DNA of 64,000 nt, from the NCBI GenBank assembly GCA_041390625.1, contig JAWKPM010000007.1, positions 1-64,000 on the forward strand, written 5' to 3'. The notes beneath the pieces are model-generated. The model had not been told where the DNA came from, searched no databases, and saw only the letters and a program-made list of their open reading frames with translations. The stretch's first letter is position 1; every line of letters begins with the position of its first letter. A program made the position numbers and the translations under genes. The stretch comes from RBC038 sp041390625. Lineage in GTDB: Bacteria; Chloroflexota; Dehalococcoidia; UBA2979. Shown piece by piece: positions 25,486 through 33,529 of the stretch.

Positions 25486-26662
25486 CGGGGTCTCCTGTCA
25501 GTGCTGGCTCTCTGGTTGCTCCCGAGGGGCGGGCCCCCTCGACGACCGCGATGGCGACGAGGGCGATGACGACGAGGGTGAGGAGGGCGACCGGTTGGGC
25601 CTCGCCGGCGAGCAGCAGCACGATGGTCGTGACGGTCGCGATCAGCAATCGCGGCACGAGCACCTCCGACGACACGCGGAACCAGGCGAGAGCAGCGCCA
25701 CCGGCGAACAGCAGCAGGCCGACGGCAAGCACCCGTAACACCACGGGGTCGAGGCGCTCCGCCGGGTGATGCACCATCTCCTCGAACCCCGCCGCGATGC
25801 CGATGACGCCCCCAATCAGGGGGAAGTAGATCAGGCTGAAGGCATCTCGCGCCAGCGCTGCGTCGTCGTGTGCGGCGTGGAGCGCGACCTCGAGCGCCCC
25901 ATGAAGCCAGCCGAAATAGGTCCACCAGAGGAGGCACACGACGGCGACCGCGCCGATCGCGACTGCCAGCAGATCGTTGTTCTTCTCGCTCCCCGCCACG
26001 GTGAGCCCCACGACGATCAGGGATTCCCCCAGGGCGATGATGACAAACAACCCGTGGCGCTCCGCGAAGTGTCCCGCGTGTAGGTCCCATCCCCGCTGCC
26101 GCCCGCCGACGGCGGCCGCTCCAAGGTCGAGGAGGACGGCGGCCAGCCACCACCAGGGGCGTGCCTCGGGACTCGCCATCGCGCCGATGAGGACGACGAC
26201 GAGCCCCGCGACCGAGGCGAACGCGAAGACCGCGACCGCGTGCAGCCGGTCGTGGCTCTCGCTTGCCACCAGCGCGTACACGAGCAGGCCGATCACACGC
26301 ACGATGACGTAGGTCGCGGCAAACCAGCTGGCGGCCTCATCGAAGGCCGCGTGAACGGATGCGGCCATCAGGAAGGCGACGGCCGTTGCGAACAGCGTGG
26401 CCACTCGCACGACCAAGTGTGTCGTGTCCGCGGGGTTGAGTGCCCAGGTCCACTGCGTCCAAGCCCACCAGATCATCCAGAAGACGAGCGTCGATCGCGC
26501 GACACCGCCCCAGTCGAGGTGGTCGAGCGTGAACGCCGTCACCTCAGTGACCGCGAACACGAAGACCAGATCGAAGAACAGCTCCACGAACGAGACGCTC
26601 TGCGGGGACCGCGTGGAGAAGGGCCTGCCGAGCCGAAGGGTCGGTGTCGCGAGCTGGGTCAC
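25472..26662 (-). CDS. Low-temperature-requirement A (LtrA) family membrane protein
   Basis: A 396-aa polytopic membrane protein with about ten to eleven helices. N-terminal family signature SFVELFFDLVFVFAVTEVTAF at residues 24-44; WDLHAGHFAERHGLFVIIALGES at about 188-210 is the second signature. LtrA was named from a Listeria cold-growth mutant; molecular function is unknown. First gene of a three-gene operon divergent from nadA, sharing the 26663-26833 control region. Confidence 0.88.
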   Translation of the reverse strand: MTQLATPTLRLGRPFSTRSPQSVSFVELFFDLVFVFAVTEVTAFTLDHLDWGGVARSTLVFWMIWWAWTQWTWALNPADTTHLVVRVATLFATAVAFLMAASVHAAFDEAASWFAATYVIVRVIGLLVYALVASESHDRLHAVAVFAFASVAGLVVVLIGAMASPEARPWWWLAAVLLDLGAAAVGGRQRGWDLHAGHFAERHGLFVIIALGESLIVVGLTVAGSEKNNDLLAVAIGAVAVVCLLWWTYFGWLHGALEVALHAAHDDAALARDAFSLIYFPLIGGVIGIAAGFEEMVHHPAERLDPVVLRVLAVGLLLFAGGAALAWFRVSSEVLVPRLLIATVTTIVLLLAGEAQPVALLTLVVIALVAIAVVEGARPSGATREPALTGDPDGGR

Positions 26663-26714
26663 GAACCCTCCGGTCGGTGGAACGCGGACGCCTCGAGGCC
26701 CTGAATCTGGTGCA

Positions 26715-26743
26715 TTGACACCCCCGGGGGGTAAGCGTAAGGT
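26715..26743 (+). promoter_or_regulatory. Predicted upstream nadA promoter
   Basis: A consensus -35 TTGACA (26715-26720), 17-bp spacer containing CCCCCGGGGG, and TAAGGT (26738-26743). Transcription would start near 26750, just before the palindromic operator. A second -35, TTGACT (26753-26758), with AAGTAT (26777-26782) after 18 bp, overlaps the operator itself, so tandem promoters are likely. Confidence 0.55.
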
Positions 26744-26755
26744 TAACGCGGGTTG

Positions 26756-26780
26756 ACTTTGCGTACTAAGTACACAAAGT
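26756..26780. promoter_or_regulatory. Palindromic operator in front of the nad operon
   Basis: A 25-bp inverted repeat with arms ACTTTG-C-GTACT and AGTAC-A-CAAAGT around a central A; only one symmetrical pair mismatches. It is AT-rich in a roughly 70% GC genome and overlaps the promoter core of nadA. It is a strong candidate binding site for a dimeric regulator; the NrtR-like protein encoded at 21710 is the obvious suspect (inference). Confidence 0.75.
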
Positions 26781-26833
26781 ATGACGGGGACGAGGAACGC
26801 CCCGGAATCACCCGCTCAGGAATCGAGGTCTTC

Positions 26834-28048
26834 ATGACGACCGGCACCCTCCCGGGGCTGGAGCGCATCGACCTGCTCCCCCAGCTGCAGTGCGAGACCG
26901 ACACCGGCATCGCCACCCTCCCGCTCTCGAAGGAAGTCGCGTTCGGGGCCTGGCAGCAGACCATCCCACAGGAATACTGGGAGCTCGAGGCGGAGGAGCT
27001 GACGCGCCGCATCCGCGCCGCACGCGCGGAGCTCGGTGAGCGCGCGGTCATCCTCGGGCACCACTACCAACGCGAAGACATCATCCAGTTCGCCGACGAG
27101 CGCGGCGACTCGTTCGCCCTCGCGCAGTACGCGGCGGAGCGCCCCGACTCCGAGTACATCGTCTTCTGCGGCGTGCACTTCATGGCCGAGGCCGCCGACG
27201 TGCTGTCGGCCGACCATCAGCAGGTCGTCCTCCCGAACATGGAGGCCGGCTGCTCGATGGCGGACATGGCCTCGGACGCCGACGTGCGCCAGGCATGGCG
27301 CGAGCTCGGCGAGTACTTCGGCGGTACCGACGACATCATCCCGGTCACGTACATGAACTCCGCGGCCTCGCTGAAGGCGTTCTGTGGCGAGTTCGGCGGC
27401 GTCGTGTGCACCTCCTCGAACGCCACGGCCGTCCTCGAATGGGCCTTCGAGCGCGGCAAGCGCGTCTTCTTCTTCCCGGACCAGCATCTGGGCCGCAACA
27501 CCGGCCACGCGATGGACATCCCTCTCGAGGAGATGGTGCTCTGGAACTGGCGGCTGCCGGCCGGTCAGCTCGGCGGCGCCTCCGAGGCGGACCTCGACCG
27601 ATCGAGGATCATCCTCTGGCAGGGCCACTGCTCGGTGCACCAGCGCTTCTCGGTCACCCAGATCGAGGCGGCGCGCGAGCAGTACCCCGACGTCCAGATC
27701 GTCGTGCACCCGGAGTGCCGCTACGACGTGGTGCAGGCGGCCGACGCCAACGGCTCGACGGCGTTCATCGCGAAGTACGTCGCAGAGGCGGCGCCCGGCT
27801 CGGTCATCGGCATCGGGACGGAGATCAACCTCGTCTCGCGCCTGGCGAAGGAGCACCCGGACAAGACGGTGTTCTGCCTGGACCCGGTCGTGTGCCCCTG
27901 CAGCACGATGTACCGCGTGCACCCCGCGTACCTCGCGTGGGTGATGGAGGGGCTGGTCCGCGGCGAGGTCCACAACCGCATCGAGGTGCCGGAGGAGCAG
28001 AAGCGCCACGCGCGCATCGCCCTCGAGCGCATGCTGGCACTGCGCTAA
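26834..28048 (+). CDS. nadA: Quinolinate synthase
   Basis: 404 aa. NadA condenses iminoaspartate with dihydroxyacetone phosphate to quinolinate, using a [4Fe-4S] cluster. Conserved parts: ILGHHYQREDIIQFAD, VFCGVHFMAEAADVL, MEAGCSMADM, FFPDQHLGRNTG, WQGHCSVHQRF, HPECRYDVV and CLDPVVCPCSTMYR, the last giving a cluster Cys. The ATG at 26834 (GAGG 5 nt upstream) is preferred to the in-frame TTG at 26753, which lies inside the predicted promoter and operator. First gene of the NAD operon. Confidence 0.96.
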   Translation: MTTGTLPGLERIDLLPQLQCETDTGIATLPLSKEVAFGAWQQTIPQEYWELEAEELTRRIRAARAELGERAVILGHHYQREDIIQFADERGDSFALAQYAAERPDSEYIVFCGVHFMAEAADVLSADHQQVVLPNMEAGCSMADMASDADVRQAWRELGEYFGGTDDIIPVTYMNSAASLKAFCGEFGGVVCTSSNATAVLEWAFERGKRVFFFPDQHLGRNTGHAMDIPLEEMVLWNWRLPAGQLGGASEADLDRSRIILWQGHCSVHQRFSVTQIEAAREQYPDVQIVVHPECRYDVVQAADANGSTAFIAKYVAEAAPGSVIGIGTEINLVSRLAKEHPDKTVFCLDPVVCPCSTMYRVHPAYLAWVMEGLVRGEVHNRIEVPEEQKRHARIALERMLALR

Positions 28049-28061
28049 CTCGGCCGCCTCG

Positions 28062-28520
28062 ATGGCCGACGAGCCTCCTGCCTTTCGCTTCGAGACGCGG
28101 CTGCCGCTGCGGCACACGGATGCCTTCGGCGGCACGCCCTTCGTCCACGGCGGCGTCCTGCTGGCGCTGACCGAGATCGCCCTCGACGCCTACGACCGCG
28201 AGGCCGGACTGCCGAGCCACCGCGAGGTCCTGCGCTTCCAGACCCACACGGAGACGCGCTACCTCGCGCCACTGCGCTGGGACGACGCCGCCATCGTGCG
28301 GCTGCGCGCCTCGGTGCTGGCGCCGGGCCGGCTGGCGTTCGAGTGCGAGATCGCCGCGGCCTCGGACGGTCGCGCGGTCGCGCGGATGACCCATCGCTAT
28401 GCGTACGTGAATGCCTCGACGGGCCGCCCGGAGACACCGCACGACTGGCCACAAATCGAGGCCGCGATTGCGGCGTTCGAGGGCGCGCCATCGATGGAGC
28501 GGGCGCGCCTCGATGGCTGA
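28062..28520 (+). CDS. Hotdog-fold acyl-CoA thioesterase-like protein inside the nad operon
   Basis: A 152-aa hotdog-fold protein of the 4HBT thioesterase type. The active-site-like segment RHTDAFGGTPFVHGGVLLALTEIALDAYDREAG corresponds to the HxD/helix region; LRFQTHTETRYLAPLRWDD matches the central strand. It sits between nadA (13-nt gap) and nadB (8-nt overlap), a position not explained by NAD chemistry. The ATG lies in CCTCGATG. Its substrate is unknown. Confidence 0.78.
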   Translation: MADEPPAFRFETRLPLRHTDAFGGTPFVHGGVLLALTEIALDAYDREAGLPSHREVLRFQTHTETRYLAPLRWDDAAIVRLRASVLAPGRLAFECEIAAASDGRAVARMTHRYAYVNASTGRPETPHDWPQIEAAIAAFEGAPSMERARLDG

Positions 28521-30114
28521 TGGCCGCTTCGACGTCGTGGTCGTCGGCTCGGGCATCGCCGGGCTCTATGCGGCGCTGCAGGCGCACGAGCACGACGCCT
28601 CGGTGCTGGTGGTGACGAAGGGCTCGATCGACGAGGCGAGCACGCGCTACGCCCAGGGCGGCATCGCAGCCGCCGTCGGACCCGGCGATTCGCCAGCCGC
28701 ACACCTGGCCGACACCCTCGAGGCGGGCGCGGGGCTCGTCGACCCCGAGGCGGCGCGCATCCTCGTCTACGAGGCCGCGGACCGCATCGCCGACCTCGTG
28801 CGCTACGGCGTCCATTTCGACGCGACGGACGGAGCGGTGTCGCTCGGCCGCGAGGCAGCGCACTCGGCCGCACGCATCCTGCACGCCGGCGGGGACGCGA
28901 CCGGCCTCGAGATCGAGCTGTCACTGTCGTCGCTCGCGCGTCGCGAGGGCGTGACGATCCTGGAGCACACGGTTGCGGAGGACATCCTCGTGACGGACGG
29001 CCGCGCCTCGGGCATCGCGGTGCTCGACGTGCGCTCCGGCAACCACGCCACCTACGACGCGGGCACGGTGATCCTCGCGACGGGCGGCATCGGCCAGATG
29101 TACCGCACGACGACGAACCCGGACGTCTCGACCGGCGACGGCGTCGATCTTGCCTACCGGTGCGGCGCCGAGGTCATGGACCTCGAGTTCACGCAGTTCC
29201 ACCCGACCGCGCTCGTGCTCCCGGGGCACCCGGTATTCCTCATCTCCGAGGCCGTGCGCGGCGAGGGCGCGCAGCTCTTCAACACACGCGGCGAGCGCTT
29301 CATGCCTCGATACGACGATCGGGCCGAGCTCGCACCGCGCGACATCGTGGCGCGCGCCGAGCACGCCGAGATGGAGGCCACCGGCTCGGACCACGTCCTC
29401 ATCGACATCACCGACCGCGACGAGGCGTGGCTCGCGGCGCGCTTCCCGCAGATCTACCGCACCTGCCTCGAGGCGGGGCTCGACATGGCGAAGGACCGCA
29501 TCCCCGTGTCGCCGGCGGCGCACTACTCGATGGGCGGCGTCCGCACGAACACGTGGGGCGAGACGACGGTGCCCGGGCTGTTCGCGGTGGGCGAGGTCGC
29601 CTGTACCGGCGTCCACGGCGCGAACCGCCTCGCCAGCAACTCCCTGCTCGAGACCATCGTGTTCGCGCGCCGCGCCGTCGAGCGGCTGTTCGAGGCGCCC
29701 TCGACGAGCGAGCCAGCGCCACCGCCCGCGCCCTCGGCGGAGGCTCGCGCGCTGCCCCGTCGCGAGGCAGCGCCGGGCGAGGCGCCCTCGGCGCAGGCGC
29801 TGCGGCACCTGATGTGGGCGGACGTCGGCATCGTGCGCGACGGTGCGGGCCTCGAGGGGGCCGCGGCCACGCTCGCCTCGTGGGAGGGCATGCTGCCGCC
29901 GGTGACCGACCGCGCCTCGAGGGAGCTGCGGTCGCTGCTGACGTGTGCGCGGCTCGCGACCGAGGCGGCCCTGCTGCGCGAAGAGTCGCGCGGGGCGCAC
30001 TTCCGGACGGACTTCCCGGAGCCGGTTGAGGCGTGGCAGCGCCACCTCGTCTATCGTGGCGAGCCGACCAGCCTCGATGTCCCGGCTGCGACGGAACAGG
30101 CCCCCGCTCGATGA
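28513..30114 (+). CDS. nadB: L-aspartate oxidase
   Basis: 533 aa. NadB oxidises L-aspartate to iminoaspartate with FAD. FAD-binding GSGIAGLYAALQA at residues 12-24; substrate-domain motifs TRYAQGGIAAAVG, GREAAHSAARILHAGGD, TQFHPTAL, EAVRGEGAQLFN; SPAAHYSMGGVRTNTWG and GVHGANRLASNSLLE near residues 335-380. The C-terminal helical domain is present after a Pro/Ala-rich linker. ATG in CCTCGATG. Overlaps the thioesterase by 8 nt and nadC by 4 nt. Confidence 0.96.
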   Translation: MADGRFDVVVVGSGIAGLYAALQAHEHDASVLVVTKGSIDEASTRYAQGGIAAAVGPGDSPAAHLADTLEAGAGLVDPEAARILVYEAADRIADLVRYGVHFDATDGAVSLGREAAHSAARILHAGGDATGLEIELSLSSLARREGVTILEHTVAEDILVTDGRASGIAVLDVRSGNHATYDAGTVILATGGIGQMYRTTTNPDVSTGDGVDLAYRCGAEVMDLEFTQFHPTALVLPGHPVFLISEAVRGEGAQLFNTRGERFMPRYDDRAELAPRDIVARAEHAEMEATGSDHVLIDITDRDEAWLAARFPQIYRTCLEAGLDMAKDRIPVSPAAHYSMGGVRTNTWGETTVPGLFAVGEVACTGVHGANRLASNSLLETIVFARRAVERLFEAPSTSEPAPPPAPSAEARALPRREAAPGEAPSAQALRHLMWADVGIVRDGAGLEGAAATLASWEGMLPPVTDRASRELRSLLTCARLATEAALLREESRGAHFRTDFPEPVEAWQRHLVYRGEPTSLDVPAATEQAPAR

Positions 30115-30998
30115 CGACGTCCGCCAGTTCGTTCGACTTCCGGCCACCCGAACGGTCGCTGATCGACACCATCGTGCGCGAGGCCCTCGATGAGGACCGC
30201 GCATCGCACGACGTCACCTCGCGGGCCGTGATCCCGCCGGAGCAGCCCGGTCGCGGGGTCTTCCTCGCAAAGGCGCCCGGGGTGATCTGCGGCCTCGATG
30301 CGGTCGAGTCCGCCTTCCAGTGGATGTCGGACGACCTCGAGCTCGAGGTGATCGCGGGCGACGGCTCGCAGGTCGAGCCGGGCACTGTCTTCGCCCAGGT
30401 GCATGGCCCGCTGCGGCCGATGCTCGGCGCGGAGCGTGTCGCCCTCAACCTGCTCCAGCGGATGTCCGGCGTCGCGACGCTCACGAGGTCCTTCGTGCGC
30501 GCGGCGGCCGAGGGCGGACCGGCGCGCGTCGTCGACACGCGCAAGACGACGCCCGGCCTGCGCGACCTCGAGCGCTACGCCGTGCGCGTGGGTGGCGGGC
30601 ACAACCACCGCAACACCCTCGAGGACGGCATCCTGCTCAAGGACAACCACATCGCCGCCGCCGCGCTGCGCGGCCTCGGCATCGCCGAGCTCATCGAGGA
30701 GGCACGCAGCCGCTCGCCACACACGCTGCGCGTGGAGATCGAGGTGGAGGACGCCGCCGGCGCCCTCCTCGCGATCGCGGCAAACGCCGACGTGATCATG
30801 CTCGACAACATGTCGCCGGACGAGATGCGCGGCGTCATCGAGGCAGCGCCCGACGGCATCGTGTTCGAGGCGTCGGGCGGGGTGAACCTCGAGACGGTGC
30901 GGGCGATCGCGGCGACGGGCGTCGACCTGATCTCGGTGGGCGCGCTGACGCACTCTGCGCCGGCCCTCGACATCTCGCTCGAGATCGAGCCCGCATAG
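30111..30998 (+). CDS. nadC: Nicotinate-nucleotide pyrophosphorylase (carboxylating)
   Basis: 295 aa. NadC converts quinolinate and PRPP to nicotinate mononucleotide and CO2. Signatures: ALDEDRASHDVTSRAVIP, LNLLQRMSGVATLT, VVDTRKTTPGLRDLERYAVRVGGGHNHRNTLEDGILLKDNH (about 138-178) and VIMLDNMSPDEM, then FEASGGVNLETV. Normal length. ATGA overlap with nadB. Confidence 0.97.
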   Translation: MTTSASSFDFRPPERSLIDTIVREALDEDRASHDVTSRAVIPPEQPGRGVFLAKAPGVICGLDAVESAFQWMSDDLELEVIAGDGSQVEPGTVFAQVHGPLRPMLGAERVALNLLQRMSGVATLTRSFVRAAAEGGPARVVDTRKTTPGLRDLERYAVRVGGGHNHRNTLEDGILLKDNHIAAAALRGLGIAELIEEARSRSPHTLRVEIEVEDAAGALLAIAANADVIMLDNMSPDEMRGVIEAAPDGIVFEASGGVNLETVRAIAATGVDLISVGALTHSAPALDISLEIEPA

Positions 30999-31042
30999 CC
31001 GCACGTCGCACGGCGCAGGCTGCGCCTCGAGGGGACGGTCCG

Positions 31043-31597
31043 TTGAACCAGGTGATCATCGTGACCGGTCCGGCCGGGGCCGGGAAGTCCGCCGTGTCCG
31101 AGGCGATCTGCGAGCGCTTCGACCGCATGCTCCACATCGAGGTCGACACGCTCCGCCACTGGGTCGTCGCGGGCTACCGCCATCCATGGGCGGGCGATCA
31201 CCAGGCGGCCGAGCAGCGGCTGCTCGCGACACGCAACGCGGCCGCGATCGCGCGGCAGTCCGACGCGCTCCGCTACGCCTCAGTCATCGATGACGTGGTG
31301 CTGCCGCTGGAGGCGGGACAGTACCGCGAGGCGCTCGAGGCGCTGCCGACGCGGGTGCACCTCGTGACGCTGCTGCCACGCCTCGAGGTCTCGCTGGCGC
31401 GCGACCACGGGCGCGCCGCGAGCATCCCCGATCGCGTGCGCGCGCTGCACGAGGAGTTCCGCGCCGCGATCGAGACCGGCGCCCTGCCGGGTGCGGTCGT
31501 CGACTCCTCAGATGACTTGAATGCGGCGCTGACAGCGGACCGCGTCCTCGATGCGGTCGCGCGAGGCGACGCGCTCTTCCTCGAGCCGACGGGCTAG
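31043..31597 (+). CDS. P-loop kinase/ATPase of unknown substrate, last gene of the nad operon
   Basis: A 184-aa P-loop protein resembling zeta-toxin/chloramphenicol-phosphotransferase-like small kinases. Walker A is VTGPAGAGKSAVSE at residues 7-20; HIEVDTLRHWV provides the following acid; the C-terminal DRVRALHEEFRAAI helix resembles the lid region of the group. TTG start at 31043 after GAGGGGA; no better start exists. It is 44 nt behind nadC in the same direction. A role in NAD or nucleoside phosphorylation is possible only from context. Confidence 0.75.
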   Translation: MNQVIIVTGPAGAGKSAVSEAICERFDRMLHIEVDTLRHWVVAGYRHPWAGDHQAAEQRLLATRNAAAIARQSDALRYASVIDDVVLPLEAGQYREALEALPTRVHLVTLLPRLEVSLARDHGRAASIPDRVRALHEEFRAAIETGALPGAVVDSSDDLNAALTADRVLDAVARGDALFLEPTG

Positions 31598-31986
31598 CCT
31601 CGAGGCTCGCGTCGCACGAGGTGAGCGGCGAGCGCCGTCACGAGGCCGAAGACGGCCCACCAGAGCAGCTGGGTCCAGTGCCTCGGGCCGAGGATGGCCG
31701 TCTGGATGGCCATCCAGACGAGGAGCAGAACGCCCGTCGCCACGCTGATGGGCGGACCGAGCGCGCTTCGACGGGCCAGCGCTGCCGCCGAGGCCAGGTT
31801 CCAGCCGCTGATGACGACCCCGAGGAACAGGCCCGGCACGCGGAAGTCCGGGAACGGCGAGCCCTTGAGGTAGTCGGGAGACATGCCGAGGCCTCGGCCG
31901 TCGGGGTGGCGCACAAACTCCTGGCCCGCCCACACGGCGGAGAGGCCGAGCATCGAGTGCAGCGCCACGAGCACCCATCGCGTCAC
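31594..31986 (-). CDS. Four-helix hypothetical membrane protein
   Basis: A 130-aa membrane protein with about four helices (residues 5-22, 48-68, 75-95, 103-122). Contains the GxGMSPDYLKGSPFPDFRVPGLFLG loop between helices 1 and 2, conserved in an uncharacterised small membrane family. ATGA overlap with the GNAT gene upstream, so it belongs to the dtd-GNAT operon. It converges with the P-loop kinase with 4 nt overlap. Confidence 0.75.
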   Translation of the reverse strand: MTRWVLVALHSMLGLSAVWAGQEFVRHPDGRGLGMSPDYLKGSPFPDFRVPGLFLGVVISGWNLASAAALARRSALGPPISVATGVLLLVWMAIQTAILGPRHWTQLLWWAVFGLVTALAAHLVRREPRG

Positions 31987-32333
31987 GAGGCACCTCCACC
32001 GTCACGTCTTCGCACCATCACGAGGTCGACATCGGTCGGCGCGCCCGAAGCAACCTCGAACTTCCGCTCGCCCACGACCTCGAAGCCATGGCGGCGGTAG
32101 AGGCGCTGCGCCCCGTCGTTGCGGACCCACACGTCAAGCCAGATCCGAGGCGCCTTGACGGCACGCGGGTGCTCGAGGGCCGCGTGCAGCAGGCTCGTGC
32201 CGGCGCCACGCCCCTGCCTCGATGCCGTTACGTAGAGCCGTCGTAGTTCGCAGTCGTTTATGTCCGTCGAGACGTGCTCGGGCGCTTGTCCGAACTGGGC
32301 GAAGCCAATCAACGCATCACCCTCCTCGACAAC

Positions 32334-32873
32334 CAGGCAGGCTCGGAACACGCAACGACCGACAGAGGCTGCCGGCGGGGCCGCCGCCAGTGACTACCCG
32401 GTCAGCTCCGCGTCGCGAGGTTGTGGCGGACCGCAGTAGTCATAGGGCTCCCCTTGACTGAGCCGCCGAATGACCGTCGTCCACCGATGGCGGTTGAAAT
32501 CGCGGTGCCGCACGAAGTCACTCACGCGGTGAACTTCGCCAAGACGTAGAACGCGAGGAGGTAGACCGGCATATACGCAATGCAAACCAGTGGGATGACT
32601 TCCAGACCTGCAGAACGAGCCTTTGCCGGACTCGCCCCCCGCTTCAGCGCTTCAGCCCTCCTTCGCTGAAAGAGGTACCGAGCGACGATGATCGCCGGAG
32701 ACCAAACCAGCAGTGCTAGTAGACCAGTGACGAAGAACGCGACATCCCCTGGCATCTACGTGCCGCCTTGGAGAATGTGCTCTCTCAGCTTCGCCCCGCT
32801 TCTCCAGTAGTTCGCTGATTCTAGATCAGTCACAGTCCGTGCCGCCGCTCGGGTAGGTCGCATGGTTGCCAGT
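32334..32873. mobile_element. 540-bp insertion inside the GNAT gene, element type unknown
   Basis: Defined by the exact restoration of the GNAT reading frame on removal. CCTG (minus strand) is present at both borders (32874-32877 and 32334-32337), compatible with a 3-4 bp target duplication. A short inverted pair GRCAACCA spans the borders (32328-32335 and 32863-32870). Its GC content is visibly below the neighbourhood, it is poor in the window-wide CCTCGA motif, and it carries one small membrane-protein ORF. No transposase, no integron attC consensus and no long terminal inverted repeats were seen. A 15-nt palindrome (CTGAT-TCTAG-ATCAG) lies at 32815-32829. Confidence 0.7.
32522..32755 (-). 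CDS. Small two-helix membrane protein carried by the insertion
   Basis: A 77-aa protein with two membrane helices (about 4-27 and 53-75) separated by a strongly basic loop (QRRRAEALKRGASPAKARS). ATG at 32755; weak AAGGCGG upstream. I recognise no family. It is the only plausible gene in the 540-bp insertion; a second open frame (32394-32585, minus) overlaps it and has no support. Two-helix membrane proteins with a basic loop are common cargo of small mobile segments, but function here is unknown. Confidence 0.55.
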   Translation of the reverse strand: MPGDVAFFVTGLLALLVWSPAIIVARYLFQRRRAEALKRGASPAKARSAGLEVIPLVCIAYMPVYLLAFYVLAKFTA

Positions 32874-33049
32874 CAGGATTACGTCACCCTTCAGCATGGA
32901 TTCCACGGCACCGCGCGACAGTGTCGCTTCGAGATGGGCCTCGAGGTCACTCGAGGACATCGAGGCGCCGAAGGCCTCGACGTACGTGCGGCGCGCGAGG
33001 TTGTTTAACGCCTCGAGGTCGTCGTTCGACGCAGGGCGCACGAGCACGG

Positions 33050-33514
33050 TCAGCCTCGCCTCGGGCGCTCGCGGTCGGCGGTGTCGAGGATGATCGTGAC
33101 CGGTCCGTCGTTCGTCGACTCGACCTGCATGTGGGCACCGAAGCGGCCAGTCGCGACCTCGACGCCGAGTGCACGGAGAGCGTCCCCGAAGGCCTCGACG
33201 AGCGGCTCGGCCTCGGGCGGCGGCGCGGCATCGGTGAACGCCGGGCGGCGACCTCGACGGGTGTCGGCGAGCAGCGTGAACTGCGAGATCACGAGGGCCC
33301 CGCCGCCGGTGTCGAGTAGCGAGCGGTCGAAGCGGCCGGCCGCATCCGGGAAGATGCGCAGCTCCGCGAGCTTGCGGGCGAGCCACTCGACCTCGGCCAT
33401 CGAGTCCCCGGCCGCGACCCCGAGGTAAACAAGGAGACCGGCGCCGATGGCGCCGGTCTCCTGTTTGTCGACGGTGACGCGCGCACTGGAGACCCGCTGG
33501 GCGACGGCGCGCAT
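33050..33514 (-). CDS. dtd: D-aminoacyl-tRNA deacylase
   Basis: 154 aa. Dtd hydrolyses D-aminoacyl-tRNA (and Gly-tRNA-Ala) for chiral proofreading. Signatures MRAVAQRVSSARVTV at the start, ISQFTLLADTRRGRRPAF (about 76-93) and the substrate-capping NDGPVTI (about 134-140; usual form NxGPVT). Normal length. An unusually strong hairpin lies inside the gene at codons for KQETGAIGAGLLV. Followed 2 nt later by the broken GNAT gene. Confidence 0.95.
   Translation of the reverse strand: MRAVAQRVSSARVTVDKQETGAIGAGLLVYLGVAAGDSMAEVEWLARKLAELRIFPDAAGRFDRSLLDTGGGALVISQFTLLADTRRGRRPAFTDAAPPPEAEPLVEAFGDALRALGVEVATGRFGAHMQVESTNDGPVTIILDTADRERPRRG
33427..33466 (-). terminator. Terminator-like hairpin inside the dtd coding region
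   Basis: AGGAGACCGGCGCC, loop of 3 nt, GGCGCCGGTCTCCT: a perfect 14-bp stem extended by AAAC/GTTT pairs across a one-base bulge; on the minus strand TTGTTT follows the stem, as in an intrinsic terminator. It lies about 60 nt into dtd. It may cause premature termination or simply be codon-constrained chance. Confidence 0.4.
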
Positions 33515-33529
33515 CGAGTCGGGGAGGCG

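Larger units (their letters stand above)
31983..33047 (-). pseudogene. GNAT acetyltransferase split by a 540-bp insertion
   Basis: The 5' piece (33047 down to 32874) encodes VLVRPASNDDLEALNNLARRTYVEAFG up to SMLKGDVIL. The 3' piece (32336 down to 31983) encodes VVEEGDALIGFAQFG, then ELRRLYVTASRQGRGAGTSLL (acetyl-CoA site) and RLYRRHGFEVVGE. Removing 32334-32873 joins the pieces in frame as GDVIL-VVEEGDALIGF and gives a 174-aa protein, the usual length for this family. GTG start at 33047 lies 2 nt behind the dtd stop codon. The 3' piece could still be translated alone from an ATG (GTG) near 32351 but lacks the N-terminal substrate-binding half. Confidence 0.85.

Noticed and set aside
26753..26833. 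Upstream TTG start for nadA
   Set aside because: It would place the translation start inside the -35 box and palindromic operator; NadA homology begins after the ATG at 26834.
32394..32585. 63-aa open frame in the insertion (minus strand)
   Set aside because: Overlaps the better-supported 77-aa membrane ORF, has no ribosome binding site and no recognisable features.
32334..32873. Integron gene cassette as explanation for the 540-bp insertion
   Set aside because: Size and single small ORF would fit, but neither border matches the GTTRRRY/RYYYAAC attC core and no integrase is in the window.
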